DNA of 64,000 bases from an uncultured Mycobacteriaceae bacterium (GCA_902826815.1 CADEGF010000027.1:21525-85524); one strand, 5' to 3'; positions 35,927-45,022 are shown, counted from the first letter of the stretch. Translations and numbers: made by a program. The notes: generated by a model from the letters alone, not told the origin.

Positions 35927-36355
35927 ATGGCCCCGAAGAAGAAAGTCATCGGGCTGATCAAGCTGCAGATCCAGGCCGGGCAGGCCAACCCCGCCCCGCC
36001 GGTTGGTCCCGCGCTCGGCCAGCACGGCGTCAACATCATGGAGTTCTGCAAGGCGTACAACGCCGCGACGGAGAACCAGCGCGGCAACGTCATCCCCGTG
36101 GAGATCACCGTTTACGAGGACCGCAGCTTCACCTTCAACCTGAAGACCCCGCCGGCAGCCAAGCTGCTGCTGAAGGCCGCAGGCGTGCCGAAGGGCTCCG
36201 GTGAGCCGCACAAGACCAAGGTCGCCAAGGTGAGCTGGGATCAGGTGCGCGAGATCGCCGAGACCAAAAAGGAAGACCTGAACGCCAACGACATCGATCA
36301 GGCCGCAAAGATCATCGCCGGCACCGCCCGGTCGATGGGGATCACCGTCGAATAA
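35927..36355 (+). CDS. rplK: 50S ribosomal protein L11
   Basis: 142 residues. Standard N-terminus [20 protein letters not shown] with the proline pair and [14 protein letters not shown]; the C-terminal RNA-binding domain ends SMGITVE. L11 binds 23S rRNA at the GTPase centre, contacted by thiopeptides. ATG 35927, with AGAGGAA upstream. A 55-base hairpin lies between it and rplA. Confidence 0.98.
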   Translation: MAPKKKVIGLIKLQIQAGQANPAPPVGPALGQHGVNIMEFCKAYNAATENQRGNVIPVEITVYEDRSFTFNLKTPPAAKLLLKAAGVPKGSGEPHKTKVAKVSWDQVREIAETKKEDLNANDIDQAAKIIAGTARSMGITVE

Positions 36356-36361
36356 CCCGTC

Positions 36362-36416
36362 GAGACTGCACTGGTGGCGGCAAAATGCGAGTAAGCATCG
36401 CCGTGAGCGCAGTCTC
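36362..36416 (+). promoter_or_regulatory. Stem-loop between rplK and rplA
   Basis: GAGACTGC (36362-36369) is complementary to GCAGTCTC (36409-36416). Inside, GGCG pairs with CGCC and ATGC with GCAT around a GAGTAA loop, giving a nested hairpin. It could be an attenuator or an L1 control site, or a dispersed palindromic repeat. Confidence 0.6.
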
Positions 36417-36483
36417 AACACAGCAAGCGTGGGAGGGCCAGCTTCGGCCCGCCAACCACACCCTCTGAAAACAGGAGAATCCA

Positions 36484-37191
36484 ATGAGCAAGAGCAGCAA
36501 GGCATATCGCGAAGCCAACGAGAAGATCGACCGGGAGCGGCTGTACACGCCGCTCGAAGCCGCCAAGCTGGCCAAGGAGACCTCGTCGAAGAAGCAGGAC
36601 GCGACCGTCGAGGTCGCCATCCGCCTCGGCGTCGACCCCCGCAAGGCCGACCAGCTGGTGCGCGGCACCGTCAACCTGCCGCACGGCACCGGTAAGACCG
36701 CCCGTGTCGCGGTGTTCGCGGTCGGCGACAAGGCCGAGGAGGCCACCGCCGCGGGCGCCGACATCGTCGGCAGCGACGACCTGATCGAGAAGATCCAGGG
36801 CGGCTTCCTGGATTTCGACGCCGCGATCGCCACCCCGGATCAGATGGCCAAGGTGGGCCGCATCGCCCGCGTTCTCGGCCCGCGCGGCCTGATGCCGAAC
36901 CCGAAGACCGGCACCGTCACCCCCGACGTCGCCAAGGCCGTCAACGACATCAAGGGCGGCAAGATCAACTTCCGGGTCGACAAGCAGGCCAACCTGCACT
37001 TCATCATCGGCAAGGCGTCGTTCGACGAGAAGGCGCTCGTCGAGAACTACGGCGCCGCGCTCGATGAGATCCTGCGCGCCAAGCCGTCGTCGTCGAAGGG
37101 CCGCTACCTGAAGAAGGTCGTCGTCTCGACCACCACGGGTCCGGGCATCCCCGTCGACCCGGCGGTCACGCGCAACTTCGCCGAGGCCTAA
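36484..37191 (+). CDS. rplA: 50S ribosomal protein L1
   Basis: 235 residues, two-domain L1 with the signature [15 protein letters not shown] near residue 140 and [14 protein letters not shown]1 builds the mobile stalk of the ribosome and can repress its own operon by binding leader RNA. ATG 36484 has CAGGAG upstream. Its stop lies 9 bases before the 60-bp palindromic element. Confidence 0.98.
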   Translation: MSKSSKAYREANEKIDRERLYTPLEAAKLAKETSSKKQDATVEVAIRLGVDPRKADQLVRGTVNLPHGTGKTARVAVFAVGDKAEEATAAGADIVGSDDLIEKIQGGFLDFDAAIATPDQMAKVGRIARVLGPRGLMPNPKTGTVTPDVAKAVNDIKGGKINFRVDKQANLHFIIGKASFDEKALVENYGAALDEILRAKPSSSKGRYLKKVVVSTTTGPGIPVDPAVTRNFAEA

Positions 37192-37200
37192 TTTGTTTGC

Positions 37201-37260
37201 GCGAGCGTGCGTGTCTGCACACGACACGCCGCCGGTGCGCAGACAACTACGCACGCTCGC
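37201..37260. repeat. 60-bp palindromic element, copy A
   Basis: Begins GCGAGCGTGC and ends with its exact complement GCACGCTCGC, exactly 60 bases, with further imperfect pairing inside. Copy B (42135-42194) is the same element in opposite orientation: 50 of 60 bases match by my count. Copy A lies 9 bases after rplA and overlaps the start of the VanX-like gene. Confidence 0.85.
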
Positions 37261-37879
37261 GGTGCTACTGGTGGCCGCATGTGTTGGGTCGCCTGTTGCA
37301 CGTGCCGAGCCCGTGACGGCGGAGCAGGCCGGTTTCGTCGACATCCGCAGCGTCATCCCCGATGCCATCGTCGACCTCAAATACGCGACGCCGGACAACT
37401 TCGTCGGCAAGCCGCTGTATCCGGCCGACGCCCGCTGTCTGGTTGACGGATCGCTGGCGCCTGGGGTCGCGAAGGCCGCCGAGGTGTTTCGGGCCCGCGG
37501 GGCGAAACTGGTGTTCTGGGACTGCTACCGCCCGCACGCGGTGCAGGTCGAGCTGTTCACCGACACCCCAGACCCGAACTGGGTGGCGCGGCCGGGAACG
37601 ACGGCGCGCAGTCACGAGTCCGGCCGGTCGGTGGACGTATCGCTGGTCGACGGCCACTACGGCTGGCCGATCGACATGGGCACCGGCTTTGACGACTTCT
37701 CCGCCAGGGCAAAGGCTTTCGCCACCGAGGGCGTCACACCCGAGCAGCAGGCCAACAGGAAGTGGCTGCGCGACGGGATGAGCGCTGGCGGGCTGTCGGT
37801 GTACTCCGGCGAATGGTGGCACTTCGACGGCCCTGGCGCCGACGTGGGTCAGCCGATCCTCGACGTCCCGCTGAACTAG
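37235..37879 (+). CDS. Secreted D-Ala-D-Ala dipeptidase (VanX/DdpX family)
   Basis: 214 residues. Signal peptide RRQLRTLAVLLVAACVGSPV, then the M15 peptidase fold: YPADARCLVDGSLAPGVAKA, DCYRPHAVQ, zinc motif SHESGRSVDVSLVD and EWWHFDGPG with the third ligand His and catalytic Glu. VanX-type enzymes split D-Ala-D-Ala; in non-resistant bacteria they recycle peptidoglycan or use it as food. GTG 37235 lies within the right half of palindromic element A, which thus encodes the signal-peptide start; no other start keeps the basic residues. Convergent with the ECF gene, overlapping by 4 bases. Confidence 0.85.
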   Translation: MRRQLRTLAVLLVAACVGSPVARAEPVTAEQAGFVDIRSVIPDAIVDLKYATPDNFVGKPLYPADARCLVDGSLAPGVAKAAEVFRARGAKLVFWDCYRPHAVQVELFTDTPDPNWVARPGTTARSHESGRSVDVSLVDGHYGWPIDMGTGFDDFSARAKAFATEGVTPEQQANRKWLRDGMSAGGLSVYSGEWWHFDGPGADVGQPILDVPLN

Positions 37880-39096
37880 GGCGAGCACTCGGCGATCCGT
37901 CGCGCAAGGAACGCGCGCGCCGGGTCGGAACCCGTAACCGGCAAGGCTTTCTCGTACCAGCTGCGCGCCTCGTCGATGCGTCCCGACCGTCGCAGCAGAT
38001 CCGCATAGATTGCCGGCACCGTGCTCGACCGGGCGAGCCGTGGATCGTCGGCAACCTCGTCGAGCGCAGCAAGTCCCGCCGCGAACCCGTCACGAAACCC
38101 GATTGCAAGCGCGCGATTTGCCCGCACCACCGGTGAATCGCCGATCTCCAGTAGCCGGTCGTACGCCGCGCAGATCGTCGACCAATCGGTCGCCGCCCAG
38201 CTGGACGCTGTCGCGTGCGCGGCCGCGATCACCGCCTGTGGCAGATACGTTCCCCTCGCACCGGCGGCCATCTGCAAGCGCTTCAACCCGGTGGCGACTC
38301 GCCTGTGATCCCACCTGCTTCGGTCCTGCTCGTCGAGCGGAACCAGAGCGCCGTCGGCGTCAACCCGAGTTGTTCGCCGCGAATCATGCAGCAGCACAAG
38401 GGCGGCAAGGGCGTGCGCGTCGCGGGAGTCGGGCATCAGCGTGCAGAGTTCACCTGCGAGCCGCACGCCTTCGTCACACAACTCGTCACGGATCGCGGAC
38501 GGGCCCGCCGTGGACCAGTACCCCTCGGTGAACACCGAGTAGATACAGGCCAGCACGTGTGGGGTGCGCTCGGGCAGCAGCTCTGCGGGTGGCACCCGCA
38601 GCGGGATATTCGCGTTCCGGATCTTGCTCTTGGCTCGCGTGATCCGCTGTCCCACAGCTGCTTCGGACTGCAACAGTGCCCTGGCGATCTCAGCGACGGT
38701 GAGGCCGGAGATGAGCCGCAAGGTCAATGCCAGTTGTGAGATGCGATCCAGTGCGGGGTGCGCGCAGGTGAACATCATCCGCAGTTCGTCATCGCGGACC
38801 CGGTGCGGCACGCCGCCGAGTTCTGTTCTGGCGCGGATATCGTCGACCACGGCGGCCAGTTCCTTTCCGGGCCGGACGGACTCGCGGCGCAGCCGGTCCA
38901 ATGCGCGGTTGCGCGCCACCTTCATCACCCAGCCGCCTGGGTTGTCCGGCGCACCGCCGTCCGGCCAGGTGCGGAGAGCTTCGGCGAAGGCTTCCTGGAC
39001 AGCGTCCTCGGCGACGGTGAGATCACCCGACCAGCGTGCAAGCGCGGCCACCGCGGGACCCCATTCGCGCCGAAAGACGCTGTCCAGGTTCGTCAT
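37876..39096 (-). CDS. ECF sigma factor of the ECF42-like group (with C-terminal TPR-like extension)
   Basis: 406 residues. Sigma region 2 (TVAEDAVQEAFAEALRTWP, then GWVMKVARNRALDRLRRE) and region 4 (LTLRLISGLTVAEIARALLQ) fill the first 190 residues; a 210-residue helical C-terminal part with LPERTPHVLACIYSVFTEGY follows. This architecture, together with a DGPF/YCII gene next door, defines the ECF42 group, where the C-terminal part replaces an anti-sigma factor. ATG 39096, 7 bases after the DGPF stop, so both are one operon. Confidence 0.9.
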   Translation of the reverse strand: MTNLDSVFRREWGPAVAALARWSGDLTVAEDAVQEAFAEALRTWPDGGAPDNPGGWVMKVARNRALDRLRRESVRPGKELAAVVDDIRARTELGGVPHRVRDDELRMMFTCAHPALDRISQLALTLRLISGLTVAEIARALLQSEAAVGQRITRAKSKIRNANIPLRVPPAELLPERTPHVLACIYSVFTEGYWSTAGPSAIRDELCDEGVRLAGELCTLMPDSRDAHALAALVLLHDSRRTTRVDADGALVPLDEQDRSRWDHRRVATGLKRLQMAAGARGTYLPQAVIAAAHATASSWAATDWSTICAAYDRLLEIGDSPVVRANRALAIGFRDGFAAGLAALDEVADDPRLARSSTVPAIYADLLRRSGRIDEARSWYEKALPVTGSDPARAFLARRIAECSP

Positions 39097-39103
39097 CGGG
39101 GAA

Positions 39104-39802
39104 TCAGAGACCGGAAACGCCTGCCAGCCGCCGCAGCTCCACCGTCGTCGCAGGGATCATCGACGCAACCTTGACCGCCTCGTCGCGGTCGGCGGCGTTG
39201 ATGAAGTAGAAGCCGTTGGCCACCTCCGCGCCTTCGACGTAGGGGCCGTCGGTCAGCAGCACCTGGCCGTCACGCACCCGCACCGTTGTCGCGGTCGACG
39301 GCGGATGCAGCGGAGCGCCGCCGACGGCGCGGTCGCCGACGACCTTGCGCAACTCGACATGGGCCTGGGCTTTTTCGTTCCACTGCGGAGTCCCTGGCTC
39401 GAAGGTGCCATCGGGCGGTTCCAGTAGCAGCGCCAGCCAACTGTCGCCGCTCAACGGCGCGGTCGCAGGCGAGAAGTGAACCATCGGCCACACCTCGATG
39501 CCGCCGTACTTCGCCGCGGGGATCTCGCGGGCCAACGCCAGGGCCTGATCCAGGTTGTCCGCGTCGAACACGTAGTAACCGCCTGCGACCTCTGCGCTTT
39601 CGGCGAACGGGCCGTCGGTGACGGTCGGCGCGTCGGGTCCGCCGGTGATCCGAACACCGGTAGCCGCGGGCGCCAAGGCATCCCCCGCCAGGATCGCCGA
39701 CGCCGCCTTGGCGTGGAAATTCTTGTATGCGGTCATCTCGGCCGCGCCTTCCTCGGGCGTGAGGCTGCGCTCCGGGCTGATGAGCAAGGCAAAGTAATGC
39801 AT
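39104..39802 (-). CDS. Tandem DGPF/YCII-domain protein, partner of the ECF sigma factor
   Basis: 232 residues made of two fused YCII modules, each with the typical signature (TVTDGPFAESAEVAGGY about 60-80 and LLTDGPYVEGAEVANGFY about 175-195). Single-domain versions of about 115 residues are usual; here they are fused. DGPF proteins accompany ECF42 sigma genes and are thought to be involved in their signalling, mechanism unknown. ATG 39802 has GGAGAGG 8 bases upstream. First gene of the operon. Confidence 0.88.
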   Translation of the reverse strand: MHYFALLISPERSLTPEEGAAEMTAYKNFHAKAASAILAGDALAPAATGVRITGGPDAPTVTDGPFAESAEVAGGYYVFDADNLDQALALAREIPAAKYGGIEVWPMVHFSPATAPLSGDSWLALLLEPPDGTFEPGTPQWNEKAQAHVELRKVVGDRAVGGAPLHPPSTATTVRVRDGQVLLTDGPYVEGAEVANGFYFINAADRDEAVKVASMIPATTVELRRLAGVSGL

Positions 39803-40260
39803 GTTCGGACCTCTCCGGTAGCGAGCAGAACCCCGTGTCCCACTCTCTACCCTTCCGACGAACGGGCTGCTGCGAATCCGACGGGCGTGAGTCCGCTCAC
39901 ACCGAATCCCAATCACGCCTCGCCGCGATGTGAGCTTGTAGACGACACTCGCGGTGTTCGAAGCACGTTGGAGTGTCGGTCTGGGTAGGGTCGGGTGACA
40001 GCCGTTCAAACGTCGTCGGAGGGGTCGCGGTGGTGCTGGTCTTCGCCGATTGTCGGGCAGTCGGGGAGCGACTGTCGTCGGCGGAAACATTGCAGAAGAT
40101 CTCATTTTGGTATCGGAACTTGTCAGCGTGGGGCGGGCGTGACGGAAGTGAAAACCGTTGCCTTATTACCCCAGATCGGACCAGCGAAGGGACTCTTGCA
40201 TTGCAGCGAACCGAAAGCGCCGATTCACGACTGACGCCCCTCATCTCTTAGACTGCGCTT
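39803..40260. other. Intergenic region before the FadD32-like gene
   Basis: 458 bases with no convincing gene. GC content drops toward 40080-40250 (for example CATTTTGGTATCGG), as expected for promoter and leader of the ligase gene. The divergent DGPF promoter is also here. Confidence 0.5.
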
Positions 40261-42129
40261 ATGGAAAGTGCTTCCGTGCGTGGTGCACCGGGTCGGGGAG
40301 TAGGGCCAGCCACAGAGCCCTATTTGGATCACAACGGTCACATCTCTCTGCCAGAAGGCACGAACATGTCCGCCCTGCTCGACAAGAACATCGTCGAGTT
40401 CGCAGGCGCGCTCGCTTATCGCTACGTCGACTACAGCCAGGACCCCGACGGGAAGGCGCTCGACCTCACCTGGGAGCAGGTGGGCACGCGCTCGCGGGCC
40501 ATCGCCACCCGACTTCAGCAGGTGACGTCGAGGGGTGACCGCGTCGCGATCCTTGCGCCACAGGGTCTCGACTACGTGACCAGCTTCTTCGGCTCCATCC
40601 AGGGCGGGAACATCGCGGTGCCCCTTTTCGCGCCGGAGCTGCCGGGCCATGCCGAACGTCTCGACGCCGTGCTCACCGATGCCCAGCCTGCCGTCGTGCT
40701 GACGACGACCGCTGTGGGCGACGCCGTGCAGAAGTTCGTCCGGCTGATGCCGCGCGAGAAGCGGCCCCGGATCATCGCCGTGGACGCCATCCCCGACTCC
40801 GTGGGGTCGACGTACGCGCCGGTGACGCTTCTCAACGACGAGGTCGCCTACCTCCAGTACACGTCGGGTTCGACGCGCACTCCGACCGGCGTGGAGATCA
40901 CCCACCGCGCGGTCGGCACGAATCTGCTGCAGATGGTGCTCTCCATCGGACTGGAAGGCGCCGCCGACGAGATCAACGGCGTCAGCTGGCTGCCGCTGTA
41001 CCACGACATGGGGCTGATGATGATCGGCTTCCCGATCCTCTACGGCGGACACCTCACCTTCATGTCGCCGATGGCATTCGTGCGCAGACCGCTGCGCTGG
41101 GTCCAGGTGCTCTCCGACGAGTCGAAAAGCTGCCACATCGTCTCTCCCGCACCGAATTTCGCGTTCGATCTGGTCGCGCAGCGAGGGATGCCCGGCGATA
41201 CGCCCGTCGAGCTCAGCAAAGTGGTGCTCATCAACGGCTCGGAACCGGTGAACCTCGAGTCGATCCTCAAGTTCACCGAGGCGTTTCTGCCGTACGGCCT
41301 CACCAAGACCGCCGTCCGGCCGTCGTACGGGATGGCTGAGGCGGCACTTTTCGTGTCGTCGATCCTGCCCTACACCGAGCCGACGGCCGTCTACGTCGAT
41401 CGCGAGGAGCTGGGGCGCGGGCGGATTGTTCGTGTCGAGCCCGACGCACCCAACGCGCTGGCCCAGGTGTCGTGTGGCGAGGTCGCGGTCAGCCAGTGGG
41501 CCGCGATCGTCGATCCCGACACCGGCGCCGAAGTGCCCGACGAATACGTCGGCGAAATCTGGCTGCACGGCGACAACATCGGCCGCGGCTACTGGGCGCG
41601 GCCGGAGGAGACCGAGTACACGTTCGGCAACAAGCTTCAGTCGCGGCTGGACTCCGGCAGCCACGCCGACGGCACGCCCGACGATGCGCTGTGGCTACGG
41701 ACCGGCGATCTTGGCTGCTTCATCGACGGCGACCTGTACATCACCGGCCGCATCAAGGACATGGTGATCGTCGACGGCCGCAATCACTACCCGCAGGACA
41801 TCGAGGCGACGGTCGGCGGGGCTTCCGACGGTATCCGGCACGGCTTCGTCGCGGCGTTCTCGGTGCCCGCCCGTGAGCTGCCCGACGGCTCCCCGACGGA
41901 CACCAGCGAGAAGCTGGTCATCGTCGCGGAGCGGGGTCCGGGCGCGGGCAGGGCCGACCCGGCGCCGATCACCGACGCCGTCCGCAGGGCGGTGTCCCGT
42001 AAGCACGCCGTCAACACCTACGACGTGCGGCTGGTCGCCGCGGGCGTCATCCCGCGCACCACGAGCGGCAAGCTGGCGCGCCGGGCGTGCCGGGCGGAGT
42101 ACCTCGACGGGACTTTGAGCACCCGCTGA
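40261..42129 (+). CDS. Fatty acyl-AMP ligase (FAAL), FadD32-like
   Basis: 622 residues. FAAL-specific phosphate loop YTSGSTRTPTGVEITHRA, WLPLYHDMGLMMIGF, SYGMAEAALFVSS, LRTGDLGCFIDGDLYITGRI and end motif IPRTTSGKLARRACR. FAALs load fatty acids as acyl-adenylates onto polyketide synthases. The protein resembles FadD32, which activates the meromycolate for Pks13, including HISLPEGTNM near residue 28; the true fadD32 normally lies beside pks13, so this is probably a paralogue. ATG 40261 chosen; ATG 40366 possible. Placed between the two palindromic elements and convergent to mmaA4. Confidence 0.88.
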   Translation: MESASVRGAPGRGVGPATEPYLDHNGHISLPEGTNMSALLDKNIVEFAGALAYRYVDYSQDPDGKALDLTWEQVGTRSRAIATRLQQVTSRGDRVAILAPQGLDYVTSFFGSIQGGNIAVPLFAPELPGHAERLDAVLTDAQPAVVLTTTAVGDAVQKFVRLMPREKRPRIIAVDAIPDSVGSTYAPVTLLNDEVAYLQYTSGSTRTPTGVEITHRAVGTNLLQMVLSIGLEGAADEINGVSWLPLYHDMGLMMIGFPILYGGHLTFMSPMAFVRRPLRWVQVLSDESKSCHIVSPAPNFAFDLVAQRGMPGDTPVELSKVVLINGSEPVNLESILKFTEAFLPYGLTKTAVRPSYGMAEAALFVSSILPYTEPTAVYVDREELGRGRIVRVEPDAPNALAQVSCGEVAVSQWAAIVDPDTGAEVPDEYVGEIWLHGDNIGRGYWARPEETEYTFGNKLQSRLDSGSHADGTPDDALWLRTGDLGCFIDGDLYITGRIKDMVIVDGRNHYPQDIEATVGGASDGIRHGFVAAFSVPARELPDGSPTDTSEKLVIVAERGPGAGRADPAPITDAVRRAVSRKHAVNTYDVRLVAAGVIPRTTSGKLARRACRAEYLDGTLSTR

Positions 42130-42134
42130 GCCGG

Positions 42135-42194
42135 GCGAGCGTGCATTGTTGTACGCAGATTCGCGGCGTGTCGTGTGCAGACGCGCACGCTCGC
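42135..42194. repeat. 60-bp palindromic element, copy B
   Basis: Same 10-base terminal inverted repeats as copy A and the shared core TCTGCACACGACACGCC (read on the minus strand). It lies 5 bases after the FAAL stop and 22 before the mmaA4 stop, so it may also terminate both convergent transcripts. Confidence 0.85.
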
Positions 42195-42216
42195 GGTGCG
42201 AAGAAACACCGCTGAA

Positions 42217-43113
42217 TTAAGCCGCGGCGCCGGGCTTGAGATAGGTGATGAGGTTGCAGTCGAGCATCTCGTCGTCGAAGTAGTTCTGGCAGCCGCGCAG
42301 GTACTTCATGTACCTGTCGTAGTTCTCTTCGCTTGCCACGGCGATTGCCCGATCCTTATTGGCTTCCAACGCGTCGGCCCACGTGCGCAGCGTCCGGACG
42401 TAGTGCGTCTGCAGCGAAAGATACTCGGGCACAACGAAACCGGCCTTCTCGCCGTGCTCCACCATCATCTTCGCGGACGGGATGCGGCCACCGGGGAAGA
42501 TCTCGGTGATGATGAACTTGATGAAGCGGGCCACGTCGAACGTCAGCTTCTTGCCGCGCGCGACGTACTCTTCGGGGTGGAATGCGGTGCTGCTCTGGAT
42601 CGCCATCCGGCCGTCTTCGGGCAGGATCTCGAAGGCGTTCTTGAAGAAGTCGTCGTAGCGCTCGAAGCCGAAGTGCTCGAACGCCTCGATGGACACGATG
42701 CGGTCGACCGGGTCGCTGAACTGTTCCCAGCCGCGCAGCAGGACCTTGTGTGAGCGCTCGGTGTCCACGTCCGACAGAAGCTGCTCGCAGTACGCGTGCT
42801 GGTTCTTGGACAGCGTCAAACCGATGACGTTGACGTCGTACTTTTCGAGTGCCCGCTTCATCGTCGCGCCCCAGCCGCAACCGATGTCGAGCAGCGTCAT
42901 ACCCGGCTTCAGGTCGAGCAGGTCGAGGTTCAGGTCAGCCTTGGCCACCTGCGCCTCTTCGAGGGTCATATCGTCGCGCGCGAAATACGCGCAGCTGTAT
43001 GTCCGCGTCGGGTCCTGGAACAATCCGAAAAAATCGTCGGAGAGATCGTAGTGGGCCTGAATGTCTTCGAAGTGCGGCTGCATCCGGTTCGCCTTAACGG
43101 CCATTTCCGTCAA
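42217..43113 (-). CDS. mmaA4: Hydroxymycolate synthase MmaA4 (Hma)
   Basis: 298-residue SAM-dependent methyltransferase that adds a methyl and hydroxyl group to the distal cis double bond of meromycolate, the first step to keto- and methoxymycolates. It shows [11 protein letters not shown] (SAM site), [23 protein letters not shown] and the MmaA4-like [12 protein letters not shown] (Gln where CmaA proteins have His), plus the end [14 protein letters not shown], which is diagnostic. TTG 43113 has GGGGAGG 5 bases upstream and matches the usual MTxMA start; ATG 43104 is an alternative. Last gene of the minus-strand mma operon. Confidence 0.93.
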   Translation of the reverse strand: MTEMAVKANRMQPHFEDIQAHYDLSDDFFGLFQDPTRTYSCAYFARDDMTLEEAQVAKADLNLDLLDLKPGMTLLDIGCGWGATMKRALEKYDVNVIGLTLSKNQHAYCEQLLSDVDTERSHKVLLRGWEQFSDPVDRIVSIEAFEHFGFERYDDFFKNAFEILPEDGRMAIQSSTAFHPEEYVARGKKLTFDVARFIKFIITEIFPGGRIPSAKMMVEHGEKAGFVVPEYLSLQTHYVRTLRTWADALEANKDRAIAVASEENYDRYMKYLRGCQNYFDDEMLDCNLITYLKPGAAA

Positions 43114-43195
43114 CTCGCCTCCCCATAGTTTGATGACCCTACACGCACCGGCTCCCCCCGAGCCATTACCGTTGTGCAGCGCTGATGTATTGAAT

Positions 43196-44077
43196 TTACT
43201 TTTCCAGTGTGAACTGGTTGATGTCTACATACCCGATACGGAAACCGTCCGCAGTACCTCTGAGGAATTTCATGTACCGCTCATAGACTTCTTCGGACTG
43301 TATCTCGATCGCCTCGTCCTTGCGAGACTCCAGCACGTCGGCCCACATGTCCAGCGTCTTCGCGAAATCCGACTGCAGCGACTGAACGCGGGTCACCTTG
43401 AAACCCGCCTTCGTCGAATGTTCTTCGACTTTTTCCACCGATGGCAAACGTCCACCGGGGAAAATTTCGGTCAGCACGAACTTGATGAAACGCGCGAAAG
43501 AGAATGTCAGCGGGACGCCGCGCTCTTCCATCTCCTTGGGAGTCAACCCGCAGATCGAATGCACCATCATCACGCCGTCGTCGGGCATGAGGTCGTAGGC
43601 GAACTTGAAGAAGTCGTCGTAACGCTCGAACCCGAAATGCTCGAGCGCCTCGATCATGATGATCCGGTCGACCGGCTCGGTGATCTCCGACCAGTCGTGC
43701 AGCAGCACCTTGTAGGAGCGCTCGGTGTCGACGCCTGCGAGCACCTTGTTGGTGTACTCGTACCCGTTCTTTGAGAGCGTCACGCCGATGACGTTGACGT
43801 CGTACTTCTCAAGCGCCCGCTTCATCGTCGAACCCCAGCCGCAGCCGACGTCGAGCAGCGTCATGCCGGGCTCCAGCCCCAACTTGTCCAGGCTCAGGTC
43901 GAGCTTGGCCATCTGCGCCTCTTCCATCGTCATGTCGTCACGAGGGAAGTAGGCGCAGCTGTAGGTGACCGACGGGTCGGTGAACAGCTGGAAGAACTCA
44001 TTGGAGAGGTCGTAGTGCGCACGTACCTCGTCGACGCTCTTGCGCTTCTTCGTCGCCGCCGCCGTCTTGTCGGTCAT
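43196..44077 (-). CDS. mmaA3: Mycolic acid methyltransferase, MmaA3-like
   Basis: 293 residues. [40 protein letters not shown] and the tail INQFTLEK place it in the CmaA/MmaA family. By order (between mmaA4 and an mmaA2-like gene) and the [20 protein letters not shown] stretch it is best read as MmaA3, which O-methylates hydroxymycolate to methoxymycolate. The Cys usual in the C-terminal GCA segment is Thr here (FLRGTADGF). ATG 44077 abuts the stop of the next gene with no spacer. Assignment to the methoxy function is inference; species with keto-mycolates only may use such genes otherwise. Confidence 0.65.
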   Translation of the reverse strand: MTDKTAAATKKRKSVDEVRAHYDLSNEFFQLFTDPSVTYSCAYFPRDDMTMEEAQMAKLDLSLDKLGLEPGMTLLDVGCGWGSTMKRALEKYDVNVIGVTLSKNGYEYTNKVLAGVDTERSYKVLLHDWSEITEPVDRIIMIEALEHFGFERYDDFFKFAYDLMPDDGVMMVHSICGLTPKEMEERGVPLTFSFARFIKFVLTEIFPGGRLPSVEKVEEHSTKAGFKVTRVQSLQSDFAKTLDMWADVLESRKDEAIEIQSEEVYERYMKFLRGTADGFRIGYVDINQFTLEK

Positions 44078-44953
44078 TTACTTCTCCAAGGTGAACTGGT
44101 TGACGTCGATGTAGCCGACGCGGAATCCGTCCGCACACCCGGTCAGGTACTTCATATAGCGCTCGTAGACCTCTTCGGACTGAATGGCGATCGCCTCGTC
44201 CTTCTTGGCCTCGAGGTTTTCGGCCCAGATGTCGAGCGTGTGGGCATAGTGCAGCTGCAGCGACTGGCGGCGCGTCAGCGTGAAGCCGGCCTTTGCGCTG
44301 TGGTCGGAGACCTTCTCGATCGACGGCAACCGGCCGCCGGGGAAGATCTCGGTGATCATGAACTTGACGAAGCGGGCGAAGTTGAAGGTCAGCGGCATCC
44401 CGGCCTCGACCATCTGCGGGCCGGTGAGCGCCGTGATGGTGTGCAGCAGCATGACGCCGTCATCGGGCATCGCATCGCGGGCGAAGGAGAAGAAGTCGTC
44501 GTAGCGGTCGAAGCCGAAGTGCTCGAAGGCGCCGATCGACACGATGCGGTCGACGGGCTCGTCGAACTCCTCCCAGCCCTTCAACATGACCCGCTTGGTG
44601 CGCGGGCTGTCCGAGGCCTCGAAGACCTTCTCGACGTGGGCGGCCTGGTTCTTCGACAACGTGAGACCGACGACGTTGACGTCGTAGCGCTCGATCGCCC
44701 GCATCATCGTGTAACCCCAGCCGCAGCCGACGTCCAGCAGCGTCATGCCGGGCTTGAGACCGAGCTTGCCAAGGGCGAGGTCGACCTTGGCCTGCTGCGC
44801 CTCTTCCAGCGTCATGTCCTCGCGCTCGAAATACGCGCAGCTGTACATCCGCGTCGGGTCCAGGAACAGCGCGAAGAAGTCGTCAGATAGGTCGTAGTGC
44901 GCCTGAACGTCCTCGAAGTGCGGTTTCAGGCTGGATTTACCCTTTTCAACCAT
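44078..44953 (-). CDS. Cyclopropane mycolic acid synthase, MmaA2/CmaA1-like
   Basis: 291 residues: [73 protein letters not shown] and the end YIDVNQFTLEK. This is the pattern of MmaA2, CmaA1 and PcaA, which cyclopropanate cis double bonds. Gene order favours mmaA2; sequence alone cannot separate it from cmaA1. ATG 44953 has GGGAGG 8 bases upstream and is better than TTG 45013. Tightly linked to the MmaA3-like gene. Confidence 0.78.
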   Translation of the reverse strand: MVEKGKSSLKPHFEDVQAHYDLSDDFFALFLDPTRMYSCAYFEREDMTLEEAQQAKVDLALGKLGLKPGMTLLDVGCGWGYTMMRAIERYDVNVVGLTLSKNQAAHVEKVFEASDSPRTKRVMLKGWEEFDEPVDRIVSIGAFEHFGFDRYDDFFSFARDAMPDDGVMLLHTITALTGPQMVEAGMPLTFNFARFVKFMITEIFPGGRLPSIEKVSDHSAKAGFTLTRRQSLQLHYAHTLDIWAENLEAKKDEAIAIQSEEVYERYMKYLTGCADGFRVGYIDVNQFTLEK

Positions 44954-45022
44954 GTCGATTGCCTCCCGCCTGCGAATGCTAGCCGATTTCGGGGTGAGCG
45001 CCGAATCGGTCAAATCCGCAGA

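Noticed and set aside
37201-37260. Element read as a simple rho-independent terminator of rplA
   Set aside because: No T run follows and a second copy exists elsewhere, so a repeat family explains it better, though terminator activity is not excluded.
39973-40251. Plus-strand frame of 92 codons before the FAAL gene
   Set aside because: Codon bias decays along the frame and the region is comparatively AT-rich, typical of promoter/leader DNA.
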